Notes: generated from the sequence alone by a model not told the origin. DNA of 64,000 nucleotides from Siphonobacter sp. SORGH_AS_0500 (GCF_002838835.1 NZ_NHPP01000010.1:124001-188000); one strand, 5' to 3'; counted from the stretch's first letter, positions 10,189 through 19,786 are shown. Program-made: numbers and translations.

Positions 10189-11504
10189 AAAAATACAGTC
10201 TCTTTTTATTGCTGATTACTTTATTTAGCTGTTCGAAAGAGAAGCAGCCCGAGATATCTCCCGAAGCCCTGACCGGGGTCTTGAATGAGATGACGGAGAT
10301 CATGATTCATGATGTAACCAATCCGCCGCTGGCTGCCCGCTTTTTTTCCTACGCCTGTTTGTCGGGGTATGAAGTCATGGCCCAGCATGACTCCTCCATT
10401 CACAGCATGCATGGGGTATTGAACGGTTTTCCCAAAATCGAGCAACCGCAGGGATTAGAATCGCACTCGGCTTCTCTGGCGGCAGTTTTGGCAGTCATGG
10501 AAACGTCAAAGAAAATGCAGCCTTCGGGCAGTCGCATGGCAGCTTATGAAAAGCATTTTCTTGATTCCTGCAAGGCCATCGGGTTTTCGGAACAAACGCT
10601 GGAGCATTCTCAAAAATATGCCGAGCAGATTAGTCAGCAGTTACTTAAATACGCAAAGAAAGATCGCTATAACCGCATTAGTAACTATCCGCGTTATCAG
10701 GCTAAAAATCAGGAAGGGAACTGGTATCCTACACCCCCGGGGTATTTTTCGCCCGTAGAACCTTATTTTGCCACGGTTCGTCCCTTTACCCTCGATACCT
10801 GTTCACAGTTTAAACCGGTTCCGCCGGTTGCCTTTTCAAAGGATAAAAACTCTGAATTTTATAAGCTGATGCTTATTAATGTTGAGGAAAAACTCCCGGA
10901 CGATCATAAGGAAATTGCCGCTTTTTGGGACTGTAATCCCTTTGCTTTGGAAGATAATGGCCACCTGATGGTGGGCATGAAGAAAATTTCTCCGGGGGCT
11001 CACTGGCTGGGAATTACGGGCATAGCCTGCAAAAAAGCGGGTTTGAATTTAGCTCAAACCCTCAAGATGAGCACCATTGTTTCCATTACCCTGATGGATG
11101 GATTTATTTGTTGCTGGGATGAGAAATACCGCAGTAATCGCATCCGCCCCGAAACGGCCATTCGGCAGTTAGTCGATCCTAACTGGCGGCCCTTTCTGCA
11201 AACGCCACCTTTCCCAGAGTACCTCAGCGGGCATTCTACTATTTCAACGGCTGTTGCTACGGTGTTAACGCATTATTTAGGGGACCATTTTGCTTATACC
11301 GATACGGTTGAAGAACCCTTTGGACTCAAAGCCCGCTCGTTTACTTCGTTTATGCAAGCCGCCGATGAGGCGGGGATGTCTCGTTTATACGGAGGTATTC
11401 ACTTCATGGACGCTATTGTGAATGGCCGTACGCAGGGGGAGAAAGTAGGAGCCTGGGTGATTAAAAAACTGGAAAGAAAAGGCCTGGAGAAAACTTCGTT
11501 ATGA
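10185..11504 (+). CDS. Vanadium-dependent haloperoxidase/PAP2-like lipoprotein
   Basis: 439-residue lipoprotein (lipobox Cys16, TLFSCSKE) of the PAP2/vanadium haloperoxidase superfamily. The three phosphate- or vanadate-binding motifs are visible: KYRSNRIRP (K-x6-RP), EYLSGHSTIS (the SGH motif, L in place of the common P) and SRLYGGIHFMD (SR-x5-H). This supports either phosphatase or haloperoxidase chemistry in the periplasm or outer membrane; sequence alone does not decide. Start overlaps the preceding FG-GAP gene by four bases, indicating translational coupling. A bidirectional terminator follows at 11545. Confidence 0.88.
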   Translation: MKKYSLFLLLITLFSCSKEKQPEISPEALTGVLNEMTEIMIHDVTNPPLAARFFSYACLSGYEVMAQHDSSIHSMHGVLNGFPKIEQPQGLESHSASLAAVLAVMETSKKMQPSGSRMAAYEKHFLDSCKAIGFSEQTLEHSQKYAEQISQQLLKYAKKDRYNRISNYPRYQAKNQEGNWYPTPPGYFSPVEPYFATVRPFTLDTCSQFKPVPPVAFSKDKNSEFYKLMLINVEEKLPDDHKEIAAFWDCNPFALEDNGHLMVGMKKISPGAHWLGITGIACKKAGLNLAQTLKMSTIVSITLMDGFICCWDEKYRSNRIRPETAIRQLVDPNWRPFLQTPPFPEYLSGHSTISTAVATVLTHYLGDHFAYTDTVEEPFGLKARSFTSFMQAADEAGMSRLYGGIHFMDAIVNGRTQGEKVGAWVIKKLERKGLEKTSL

Positions 11505-11544
11505 GCTTCAGCTGTATCAATTGGATTGCATAAAACTGATTAAT

Positions 11545-11582
11545 AAAAAAGGTACTTCAACCCAGGTTGAAGTACCTTTTTT
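11545..11582. terminator. Bidirectional terminator between convergent genes
   Basis: Perfect 18-pair inverted repeat (11545-11562 with 11565-11582) whose outer part is six A on one side and six T on the other, so it has a U-tract in both directions. It separates the plus-strand haloperoxidase-like gene from the minus-strand lipoprotein gene. Confidence 0.88.
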
Positions 11583-11596
11583 ACTGTATATCTGTC

Positions 11597-13300
11597 CTAT
11601 TTAATATCTGCTGTCAAGGCAATATCGATAGTATTGGTAGCTGAATTATAACTAGCCTTTCCTTTTAAAGTCTGCTCATTGATTGTTTGAGGCAGACTTG
11701 AGGGATCGAATTTGATGAGGGTATACTCCCATTTCCGATTGAAGTAGGCGTATACATAGTAGGTGCCATTTTTGATGACTTGAGTACTTCCTTGTCCATA
11801 ATAGGAGTAGAGATACGCATAACTACCAGGTTCCCACCAATAGGAACCTCCCGTTCGGTAAAAATAGATCCAGCCAGATGGGCGGTAGCTGTACTTGCTC
11901 TTGGTATTCGTTGCAGTGAAATTAAGTTTGACATTCACAAATTCAGGGGGTGTCGGGGGAGTAACGGTTAAAGTTACCGTTCCACTGGAACAAGGATTAC
12001 TTACGGTAGCCTGTCCAATGACTTTCGAAGAATTATAGCTATAATAATTGTCGTACACCTGAATTTTTAAGTTTGGGAAAGTGGGGTGGCGATAAAAGGA
12101 AACGACCTCACCATCCCGTATATACATATACCTGGAAGTTAAAAACCGCCCAGATTGATCCCGGAAGACAACGTAATAATACCGACCGACCGTAGAGGAA
12201 GAACTGAAGCGAAACTGAATGTTTAATACGTGATTAACACAGGCGGAAGTGTACCAGTCCAGATTGTAGCTAGAAAGGTGAGTAATGTTAAATTTAGCCT
12301 GAAGTTTTCCATTGGCATCGGCATAAATCGTTGCCGTACCTTCTTCTTTCCATTGGGCAGTTTCTTCGTTCAAACTCCACAGTGGAACCGTTTCACCGGC
12401 TTTAATCGTCTGGCCTGTAGTAGGGTTAGTTAAGGTTTCATCCAGATCCATTGTAACTTCTACGGGCTTAGAGAATTTCTTCACACTGGTTCCGCCCGAG
12501 GTCATATTAATGGAAATGAATCCCGCCGTACTAAAAGTAATGGGACTCATGGGTTGACCACTGGCATTGAGCACGTTATCAGCAACAAATCCGCCGGGGA
12601 ACGAGCTTAGCGATTGATCGGATGTCGTGGTATAATGCACTACCTCCATCCGAACCTGACCCGCTGCCAGAGCTTTGCCAGAGGCATCCTGCATCTGAGT
12701 CCCAGACGCAATAGTTAATGTAGCTTCATCTGCGGTAGCAGCGGTTTTAGGGGTAACAATGGTGACGGCAGCCGTGGTGTTTCCGTTTCCGTCTACCGTA
12801 GTGCTGGCTACGCGGGCCGAAGTCCCTTCGGCTGGGTTGTTCAACTCAACGAGTGGAATCTGGATTTCGCTTTGCGAAGTATCCGTCAACATCACATTAT
12901 AAGAAACGGGGCTGAAGCCAGAGACCGTTGCATGAATGGTAAACTTCAAAGGAGTACTGGCTGATGGAGTAACCTTTGATCGCATACCTAAAGGCAGTAG
13001 CCCCTGAGAGGCCTTAAAAGTTTTTGAACCATCTGCCATATAAACAACGTCCGCATTAGTACCCGAAACGCTTACGTCGAAAGCCCCCGGCTGGTTGGTT
13101 GCAGTAGGGTTTGCGTTAACAAACCGAATCATCACCGGAGCAGTAAATGGATTCGCATTAATTGAAAAATTTACATCTTCCAATGGATCCAGATTAGCAA
13201 TATCCTTTAAGTCTTTACAGGCAAAGACAATTACGGCAAGAAAAGAACTCAGCAGAACTCCGCCAAGCATCCGTTTTTTAGAAAAAACAGTATCTTTCAT
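11597..13300 (-). CDS. Uncharacterised lipoprotein with Tyr-rich C-terminal half
   Basis: 567 residues, not recognised as a known family. A signal peptide ends in a lipobox with Cys28 (LAVIVFACKD), so it is probably anchored in the outer membrane. The N-terminal half looks like beta-sandwich, Ig- or fibronectin-like modules (many T, V, S; repeated PVEVTMDLDETL-type segments). The C-terminal half is very rich in Tyr and Trp (GRYYYVVFRDQSG, YSYRPSGWIYFYRTGGSYWW) and seems to hold two or three similar beta domains. It follows a beta-barrel gene by 12 bases on the same strand, so the pair probably forms one operon and may act together at the outer membrane. Confidence 0.7.
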   Translation of the reverse strand: MKDTVFSKKRMLGGVLLSSFLAVIVFACKDLKDIANLDPLEDVNFSINANPFTAPVMIRFVNANPTATNQPGAFDVSVSGTNADVVYMADGSKTFKASQGLLPLGMRSKVTPSASTPLKFTIHATVSGFSPVSYNVMLTDTSQSEIQIPLVELNNPAEGTSARVASTTVDGNGNTTAAVTIVTPKTAATADEATLTIASGTQMQDASGKALAAGQVRMEVVHYTTTSDQSLSSFPGGFVADNVLNASGQPMSPITFSTAGFISINMTSGGTSVKKFSKPVEVTMDLDETLTNPTTGQTIKAGETVPLWSLNEETAQWKEEGTATIYADANGKLQAKFNITHLSSYNLDWYTSACVNHVLNIQFRFSSSSTVGRYYYVVFRDQSGRFLTSRYMYIRDGEVVSFYRHPTFPNLKIQVYDNYYSYNSSKVIGQATVSNPCSSGTVTLTVTPPTPPEFVNVKLNFTATNTKSKYSYRPSGWIYFYRTGGSYWWEPGSYAYLYSYYGQGSTQVIKNGTYYVYAYFNRKWEYTLIKFDPSSLPQTINEQTLKGKASYNSATNTIDIALTADIK

Positions 13301-13312
13301 GAAGGCAGTGGA

Positions 13313-14014
13313 TTATTTATTTAAACGGTAGGAGACACCTAAATTCAAAACAGGATAATACTTGAGAGGCTTCAGGTTCCGCTCAATAATAGCGGCCTGG
13401 TCCTGCGAAGGCTCTAACATCTTGGTGGCGGTCAGGGATACTTTGGGCGACTGCTGATAAAAGAATCCTAAGTCAATGTTGAACTTAAGTCGATTGCGAA
13501 GAAAAGGCTGCCCAAACCCCAGGCCTATGTAGGGAGCTAGTTTATTAAATTCAGCTTTACCCGAAAGCGTGCCAATTTCATCCACTGTAAAGGTTAAATC
13601 TTCCAGTTTTACGTCACGGGTTGGCTTTCCGTCCAGAGTTACCTCATTCAGATTAAGCATTATTCCTCCCGTCAGACGAAATCCCATGCGTTTGAAAGGG
13701 TAATAATCGATCAGGGCGTTAACCGTTTTAATCTTGATATTTCCATCCAAACCGATTTGAACATCATCTGTACTAGATCCAGAAATGAACCGGGTTTTGT
13801 AATTGAAGAGTCCAAAACCTATTCTCCCGGTGAAGTGGCGATTAATAGAATGATACAGATCGAGCCCAAAGCCTGCGGTTCCAGCTTTCAAACCCAGAGC
13901 AAAACCTTCCGTATACGTTGGGAGCGGACGTTCCGACTTACTGGAGTCGACGTCTTGCCCAAAGCTTTGAAAAGTAATCCCCCACAATAGAGGTAGTAGT
14001 AAAACTTTTTTCAT
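13313..14014 (-). CDS. Outer-membrane beta-barrel protein, uncharacterised
   Basis: 233 residues with a signal peptide (MKKVLLLPLLWGITFQSFGQ) followed by alternating polar/hydrophobic strands typical of an eight-stranded barrel (GFALGLKAGTAGFGLDLYHS; FTGRIGFGLFNYKTRF; YYPFKRMGFRLTGGIMLNL; YYPVLNLGVSYRL). It resembles the porin/OmpA-barrel-like proteins common in Cytophagales, without a peptidoglycan-binding domain. First gene of a two-gene minus-strand unit with the lipoprotein gene at 11597. The AT-rich region 14015-15023 should hold its promoter; I could not find a convincing TAnnTTTG with a paired upstream box. Confidence 0.75.
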   Translation of the reverse strand: MKKVLLLPLLWGITFQSFGQDVDSSKSERPLPTYTEGFALGLKAGTAGFGLDLYHSINRHFTGRIGFGLFNYKTRFISGSSTDDVQIGLDGNIKIKTVNALIDYYPFKRMGFRLTGGIMLNLNEVTLDGKPTRDVKLEDLTFTVDEIGTLSGKAEFNKLAPYIGLGFGQPFLRNRLKFNIDLGFFYQQSPKVSLTATKMLEPSQDQAAIIERNLKPLKYYPVLNLGVSYRLNK

Positions 14015-15023
14015 TAGACAAATAGTTAGGGTTTAAATTATAGATCAAGATTGTGGTTGAAAGGAATGTTTATAAAAATAGTAAATTAAAATTTGTTAAT
14101 TTTTGATTGTATATAGTGCCTATTGTTGAAAAAATAGCTGGTTTTAGGTAGGAGTTTTAATGCTTTAAATAAGTTATAGATAGAGGTTATACTTACTTGC
14201 AAATACTGGAATATCTGCCTAACAAATATATTGAATTTGAGCCTTTTGTATTGCTAATCATTAATGGTTATTAAAATTATTTTAATATTTATAAACACTC
14301 AATTAATAAAATTGAGTGTTTGGTATTAGTACATTGATTTTTGTAGGTTAATTGTAAATTTTGTACCTAACTATTTAACTTGTTACTCATAGTAGTTTCA
14401 TTATAGATAATACGTTTTGTAAGAGGTAATGGACATTCTTTGTTGAATTATATCAAGTAGAATAACTTTTGATAAGTAAGGGTGCGGGATTAATAGATTA
14501 ATTATACATCATTTAGTGATGCGTCAGGTATTGAGATAAGTTAAATATTGAGACGAATCAAGTTTTACATTCAATCTAAATGGACACTTATTAGTAAGAT
14601 TAAATAATAAGTTAACTTATAATATGGTGGGAAAAATTTATAGTTAACGGAGCTATAATTAGCGTTCAATGCACGCAACTTAAGATCAGTAGAAGAGAAA
14701 ATAAGATGGGCTATGAATGCTCGTTAATCAGATGAAATGACGATTCAATTAAATAACTAATGTTTAATAACTGGAAAGAAGAGCTGGGCATTTTAAGCCT
14801 TCTTGAGTATTTTACCTGTCAAGCTTCTGGCAATACCTATATAATCTTGTGAGATTCAACCTCTAAGGCGAATCATAGGTGTGTTGAATTACTAGGAGTG
14901 ATCTGATGTATGTTTTGATAATACTGTATTTAACAAAATTTTATATATAAAATAGATGCTATTTTAAAATTTTATATTTTTATAGGCTAAATACCGATCA
15001 TCTTTCCATATCAAAATTAGTTT
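14015..15023. other. 1-kb AT-rich intergenic region without a gene
   Basis: Between divergent genes. No open frame of useful length and no RNA gene recognised. It is much richer in A and T than its surroundings. The only clear structure is a perfect 11-pair inverted repeat at 14293-14303 and 14311-14321 (AAACACTCAAT...ATTGAGTGTTT, seven-base loop), which lacks a good U-tract. The promoters for the two divergent transcripts should be at its two ends. Confidence 0.7.
14293..14321. repeat. Perfect inverted repeat in AT-rich spacer
   Basis: Two arms of 11 bases (AAACACTCAAT and ATTGAGTGTTT) around a seven-base loop. Could be an operator or a weak terminator; nothing in the sequence decides. Confidence 0.6.
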
Positions 15024-16295
15024 ATGAAAAAACTGCTATTCTTCTGTCTGCTGCCAGGAGGTCTTTTTGCTCAGAATACACTCATTCATTGTGGTACCTT
15101 GATTGATGGCGTAGCAAACGAAGCCAAGAGCCAAATGACAATTGTCGTTGAGAAAAATAAAATCATTGGCATTGAAAAGGGCTATAAATCAGCCAAATCC
15201 GGGGAAAAGGTTATTGATCTGAAAAGTAAGACGGTAATGCCGGGGCTAATTGATTGCCATGTGCATCTGGAATCCGAGACTCGTCGTGGAGGGGCCATTG
15301 ACCGCTTTACGCTTAACCCTGCCGACATTGCCTTTGAATCGACTCGAAACGCCAAGAATACCTTGCTGGCTGGTTTTACTACTGTGCGTGATCTGGGCGG
15401 GAGTGGCGTTAACGTGGCTTTACGAAACGCGATTAACAAAGGCTTGGTAGTAGGCCCAAGAATCTATACGTCAGGAAAATCCATTGCCACCACTGGAGGG
15501 CACGCTGACCCGACGAATGCGTATCGGAAAGACTTGATGGGTGACCCTGGGCCGCTGGAGGGAGTAGTAAATTCAAAAGAAGATGCCCGTAAAGCCGTTC
15601 GGCAGCGGTATAAAGATGGCTCCGATCTTATCAAAATCACAGCTACGGGTGGCGTGCTGAGTTTGGCTTCCAATTCACAAAACCCACAGTTTACCGAAGA
15701 TGAAATTCGGGGAATCGTGGAAACAGCCCAGGATTACGGCTTTACGGTTGCCGCCCACGCTCACGGAGCCGAAGGTATGAAGCGAGCCATCCGGGCGGGG
15801 GTTACTAGTGTGGAGCACGGCACGTATATGGATGATGAAGCGATTGCTTTGTTCAAAAAGCATGGGACTTACTTAGTACCAACGATTCTGGCGGGAAAAA
15901 CCGTAGCAGATTCAGCAAGAATCATGGGGTATTACACGCTGGTTCAAGCCCGAAAAGCCCTGGAAGTAGGACCAAAGATTCAAAGCATGTTTGCGAAGGC
16001 TTACAAAGAAGGCGTAAAAATCGCTTTCGGCACAGATTCGGGCGTTTCCATTCACGGCGTTAATGCCAAGGAATTCGAATATATGGTAGAAGCCGGTATG
16101 CCCGCCATGGAGGCCATCAAAGCCGCCACAGCTAGTGCATCAGATTTGCTACGAATTAAAGAACAAATCGGCACCATCGAAACCGGAAAAATGGCTGACA
16201 TTGTAGCTACCTCTGAAAATCCTTTACAGAACATTAAAACGATGATGAATGTCAAGTTTGTTATGAAGGATGGAGTGGTTTATAAGAATGAGTAG
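15024..16295 (+). CDS. Secreted metal-dependent amidohydrolase
   Basis: 423-residue hydrolase of the amidohydrolase superfamily (imidazolonepropionase/prolidase-like branch). A signal peptide (MKKLLFFCLLPGGLFAQ) sends it to the periplasm. Metal-site residues are visible: HxH at His79/His81 (GLIDCHVHLES), a likely carboxylated Lys in DLIKITATGG, His in AAHAHGAEGM, His in VEHGTYMD and the catalytic Asp in FGTDSGVS. The set is complete, so the enzyme should be active with a binuclear metal centre. Related secreted proteins cleave Xaa-Pro or other small amides; the substrate cannot be read from the sequence. It is a single gene closed by its own terminator. Confidence 0.9.
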   Translation: MKKLLFFCLLPGGLFAQNTLIHCGTLIDGVANEAKSQMTIVVEKNKIIGIEKGYKSAKSGEKVIDLKSKTVMPGLIDCHVHLESETRRGGAIDRFTLNPADIAFESTRNAKNTLLAGFTTVRDLGGSGVNVALRNAINKGLVVGPRIYTSGKSIATTGGHADPTNAYRKDLMGDPGPLEGVVNSKEDARKAVRQRYKDGSDLIKITATGGVLSLASNSQNPQFTEDEIRGIVETAQDYGFTVAAHAHGAEGMKRAIRAGVTSVEHGTYMDDEAIALFKKHGTYLVPTILAGKTVADSARIMGYYTLVQARKALEVGPKIQSMFAKAYKEGVKIAFGTDSGVSIHGVNAKEFEYMVEAGMPAMEAIKAATASASDLLRIKEQIGTIETGKMADIVATSENPLQNIKTMMNVKFVMKDGVVYKNE

Positions 16296-16300
16296 GCAAT

Positions 16301-16339
16301 AAAAACGGAGGCCGAGTAAATAGCTCGGCCTCCGTTTTT
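16301..16339. terminator. Bidirectional terminator after the amidohydrolase gene
   Basis: Perfect 16-pair stem (16301-16316 with 16324-16339) with a seven-base loop; five A and five to six T flank the GC core, so it can stop transcripts of both convergent genes. Confidence 0.88.
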
Positions 16340-16358
16340 TAAGTTTTAGATTAAATAA

Positions 16359-17509
16359 CTAATTTTTACTTAATTTATTAAACTCATTTCGATTCAAATA
16401 CATAATGCAGGAACGCCATACAGAAGCTGTTTTACGATCCTTTTTGTTTAAGTATCTTTCCCGAGCTTCTGGAAATTCTGTAAGAAGTTTCAATATTCCT
16501 TTATCGTTACATGTATAGGTTTGTCCAGTATACAAATCCACAATAAAGCCTAAGTCATTCCTATTAATGACGGTTGTTCTATCAACTCCTGAGATTGCCC
16601 CAGAAATGGCCAATCCAATTGATCCATAAGAATACAATATTCTCATATTACTAGCATCAAGTTCATCTTCAACTAAAAAGAACCGACCCGTTTCTCGAAC
16701 CGGTGCAAAGTAAGTAGCCTTATTTCCCACTTTGTACTGATTCGCATATATATACAGACGCTTCCCATCCGAATAGGCGAATGCCTTTTTTCCTTCAGAA
16801 AGAGCCTTCAAGTTTTTTATAGCCAAATATTTGCCATCTAACCGTTTACTATCAATATAGTTAGGCAAAATGCTAGGTTTCTTATCCATAAGTTCAGGAA
16901 TAGAAAAATATAGTCCTGCAGGAAATATAACTTGTTCAAATAAACTGGCTACTTTATCATTGGTTTGTGGTCCCAGCTCAAATAAGGTTCCGGCATTGTT
17001 TCTCCAGTTAGTTTTTGAGAATTCACTAAGACAAATATCAAATAATTTCCTAATTTTTTTTCCATAGCTTGCCTGACCACTCCAATCGCTTATTTCGGCT
17101 AAGTTTTCAACGTAATAAATATTCCATAGTTTACCTAAAGTGTCTTGACGACAGATAGTAAACGAAAGATCTACTTTTTTTTCACCAGTATTGTTATTTG
17201 ATTTGTTACTAACCCATAAATCATTTATTACTAGAACTAGGCTGTCTCCACTAGAAGAAAGATTTCTTTTAAGGTAACTTTCTAAATACTCTGATACATC
17301 TGCTGGAAAATTGCATTCGATTAATTCATTTGTAATAGGCCTATATTATCCTTAAAAAGTCGGGCATCTATAACCTTTTTAAAATTAAATCCAAGATTAT
17401 TAGTAGTTAAAGTGTGTTCTGGTAACTCGATAATATGCTGTCCTGAAACAGTAAAGTTTAAATAACTAAAAAAGTATATAACAAAAGTCAATCGAAAAAA
17501 TAAGCTCAT
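16359..17509 (-). pseudogene. Uncharacterised secreted protein, interrupted by a single -1 frameshift
   Basis: Two minus-strand reading frames join into one protein of about 380 residues. The first begins at ATG 17509 (signal peptide MSLFFRLTFVIYFFSYLNFT, then VSGQ) and hits a stop at 17321-17323; the second is open from about 17340 to 16359 and continues with PITNELIECNFPADVSEYLE, so the region between has full coding sense although the part before 16889 lacks a start. The switch must occur within about 30 bases near 17320-17350 and is what loss of one base would give. No slippery heptamer is present, so programmed shifting is unlikely. Product family not recognised. Either a recent pseudogene or a sequence error. 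Confidence 0.7.
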
Positions 17510-17777
17510 CGTAATAGATAGGAAGTTTATGGTGAAAGATTTCAAATATGCATAATAATTTATTAAATGCATAACTAAAGAGTTTACTATAAAATCCGTT
17601 ATGGGTACTAAATGAAGATTTGATTATTTACAATAATTATCTATTAACTAGTTGACAAATTTTAAGACGGCATGGTTAAGAGACAATTAGAAGCCATAAA
17701 ATGTTGTAGATACTCTAATCGTAACACTCCACTGATCATTCGTAGTTTTCATGAAATCAATCTGTATAATGGGTAAT

Positions 17778-18733
17778 TTATTCATTTTCTGCTCGATACT
17801 TTTCTACCTGTAAAATGTTATCCTGAATATCCTGCATAATCCATCTGGCCCACCAGCTTGCATAGAAATTAAAGGTAGTTGTTAATTTAAAGTGACTATA
17901 TAAATGCAATCGATACGTTTTGGAATTCAATTTTTCTAATTCATACGTTCCATTCAATACGTCAAAGTATTTACCTCCGATAACTACGTGTTCATCCAGC
18001 GTCGTTGATGGAATTTCGTGGGGATAAGCCTTAATTGAAAATACCATTTTCTTTTGAGGAATATACTCAGAAACAGTTTCATGGAAAACTAATCCATTCG
18101 TGAATATAGCTTCGCGATACGCTCCGACTCCTTCATAATTGAGGATGGCCTTGACGGGTCTAGGAAAGCCTAAGGCGTTGGTTAGCCAACCTGTATCTTG
18201 TTCTTTTTTGATTTCTTTAACTCTGGTAACATTACTCCATATTTTCTCGGCAGGAGCTTGAATATCGATAAAGGTATAAGCTTGATAGGTGCCTGGTATT
18301 GAGCCAACTGTCATTTCAAGTGGGGTAATGAGTAAAGGTACTAAGGGGATGGTAGATAAGTATACTCTTTTGTTCCGATTCCTATTTTTAAGTCTCCAGC
18401 CAATAAAGCCCCCTAGGGAAGCAGCTAGAAAAAAAAGCGGTAATACCATAAGCCAGCAGGCCCATCCTTCCCATCCCACTAGTAGAGTGAGTACGAAAAA
18501 AACAGAATAGGAACCCAGGGAGCAAAAAAGCGATAAGAACGTTCTTTCGCTTTTTCTTCACTGGAAAAAAAGATGGTCAGGATGCCCATGATGGTTGGTA
18601 AGCAAACCAGAAACGTAAGGGACATGACAGAATACAGTCTTTGCCAATCCTCAACCCCAAATAGATAACGGAGTATTAATCCATAGGCAACGGGAATAGC
18701 TATGACCTTGAGGTAAGTAAATATTTTATTCAT
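17778..18733 (-). pseudogene. Membrane-anchored SRPBCC (START-like) protein, apparently frameshifted
   Basis: Two minus-strand frames, 18733-18479 (84 residues, start MNKIFTYLKVIAIPVAYG) and 18479-17778 (233 residues, GTG start sharing one base with the stop). Adding one T to the run of seven T (plus-strand A run 18496-18502) fuses them: the broken end FFSYSLY becomes FFFVLTLLVGWEGW, a normal membrane segment. The fused protein of about 318 residues has four N-terminal membrane helices and a C-terminal SRPBCC lipid-binding domain (TYQAYTFIDIQAPAEKIWSN; EGVGAYREAIFTNGLVFHET). A true two-gene arrangement with coupled GTG start is the alternative, less likely because the hydrophobic segment is only complete after fusion. 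Confidence 0.72.
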
Positions 18734-18792
18734 TTAGATTAGGTAAAAATGTATGTTAATGAAGCGGTAAGAATAGAAAATACTAAGGGGTA

Positions 18793-19575
18793 TTATTTAT
18801 ACACCAAACTCAAGGGTAACATCCTCAAAAAAGGTAAAGCCTTGTCATAATCCAAAGCCTTATAAAATAACCCAACTCTTCCCAGATGGTTATAGTAGTC
18901 CTGCAAGTGAGTATAGTAATAAAATTCACTCCCGAGGTACCAGGCTTTTTCACCCAGCTTGCTGGCGAGAAACCACTTTTCTAGCAAGCGGGCCGTTCGT
19001 CCATTCCCATCGTTGAACGGATGGATTTTTACAAAAACCAGATGAATAAAAGCGGCATAATAAAAGGCTTCTTCAAGACTTAATTCCTGCTGAATCAGGG
19101 CGTTTACTTCGCTCCAGAAAATCTCAAATTCTTCTTTTACTACATTTCCTGAAGCAGCCTCGTAGCGAATACGATTACTCTGCTGATCCATAATTAGCAT
19201 GTTTCGGTTTCTTACCTTTCCTCTAAAAGCTTCGGGTAATAAATGTTCAGTAGCTATGGAATGAGCTTGAAGAAAATGGTTAAGTGTTAGCGAATGATCC
19301 CGGGCAAATTCATAGGCCCGATACAAATCATTGGGTTTCTCGGTTAGCGTTGGTAAATATTCGATATCAAGCAACTTATGCTTAACGTAACTGTCAACCT
19401 CCAGGCTTTCACCTTCGATTCGGGAAGAAGCCATGACCGATACCGCGGTGTAAAACTTGAAATTATCAATCGTCCAGTCTTTGCTTTTTAGCTCAGCAAA
19501 AGCTGCAGAAAAATCTAAAGTAAGTAGAGAAGACAGATAATCGTCGTAATAAGTGTTCGAAAGGGTTGCATTCAT
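18793..19575 (-). CDS. Fic-domain protein (probable AMP-transferase, self-inhibited class II)
   Basis: 260 residues. The Fic catalytic motif HPFNDGNGRTARL starts at His185, complete, so the protein should transfer AMP (or another nucleotide part) to a target hydroxyl. An N-terminal inhibitory-helix motif of the form S-x3-E-G is present at Ser50-Glu54-Gly55 (ASSRIEGES), which places it in the class with the inhibitory helix N-terminal to the Fic core. No separate antitoxin gene is visible beside it, consistent with built-in inhibition. Stand-alone gene; target unknown. A 50- to 60-base spacer separates it from the SRPBCC gene. Confidence 0.9.
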   Translation of the reverse strand: MNATLSNTYYDDYLSSLLTLDFSAAFAELKSKDWTIDNFKFYTAVSVMASSRIEGESLEVDSYVKHKLLDIEYLPTLTEKPNDLYRAYEFARDHSLTLNHFLQAHSIATEHLLPEAFRGKVRNRNMLIMDQQSNRIRYEAASGNVVKEEFEIFWSEVNALIQQELSLEEAFYYAAFIHLVFVKIHPFNDGNGRTARLLEKWFLASKLGEKAWYLGSEFYYYTHLQDYYNHLGRVGLFYKALDYDKALPFLRMLPLSLVYK

Positions 19576-19662
19576 AGCGTACCAGCCGTTGGCTTTGAAT
19601 GACCTAAGGTAGTGGGAAATGATGGTAGATTAATGACTCTTGAGATGACACAAGAAAACAAG

Positions 19663-19786
19663 CCTGTCATCCAGAGCGAAGAAGGATCTTATTGATTTGA
19701 CGAGCTTACTTGGCTTAGGGAAAGCTTTACTCCTCTAAATCCGTCTCCTTCTGTAGAAGTTCTCTCACGTCGTTCGAGATGACAGG
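19663..19786. repeat. Dispersed inverted repeat with CCTGTCATC ends
   Basis: Begins CCTGTCATC and ends GATGACAGG (19778-19786), so the ends are inverted copies. The left part contains AGAGCGAAGAAGGATCTTAT, which is found in slightly changed, inverted form at 27015-27068. No open frame inside. Looks like a small non-coding repeat family between genes, possibly a miniature mobile element. Confidence 0.55.

Noticed and set aside
14293-14321. Terminator at the AT-rich inverted repeat
   Set aside because: Neither side has a U-tract and no gene ends nearby.
16359-18733. Programmed -1 frameshifting in the two split genes
   Set aside because: No X-XXY-YYZ slippery heptamer with a downstream structure is seen; a lost base is simpler.
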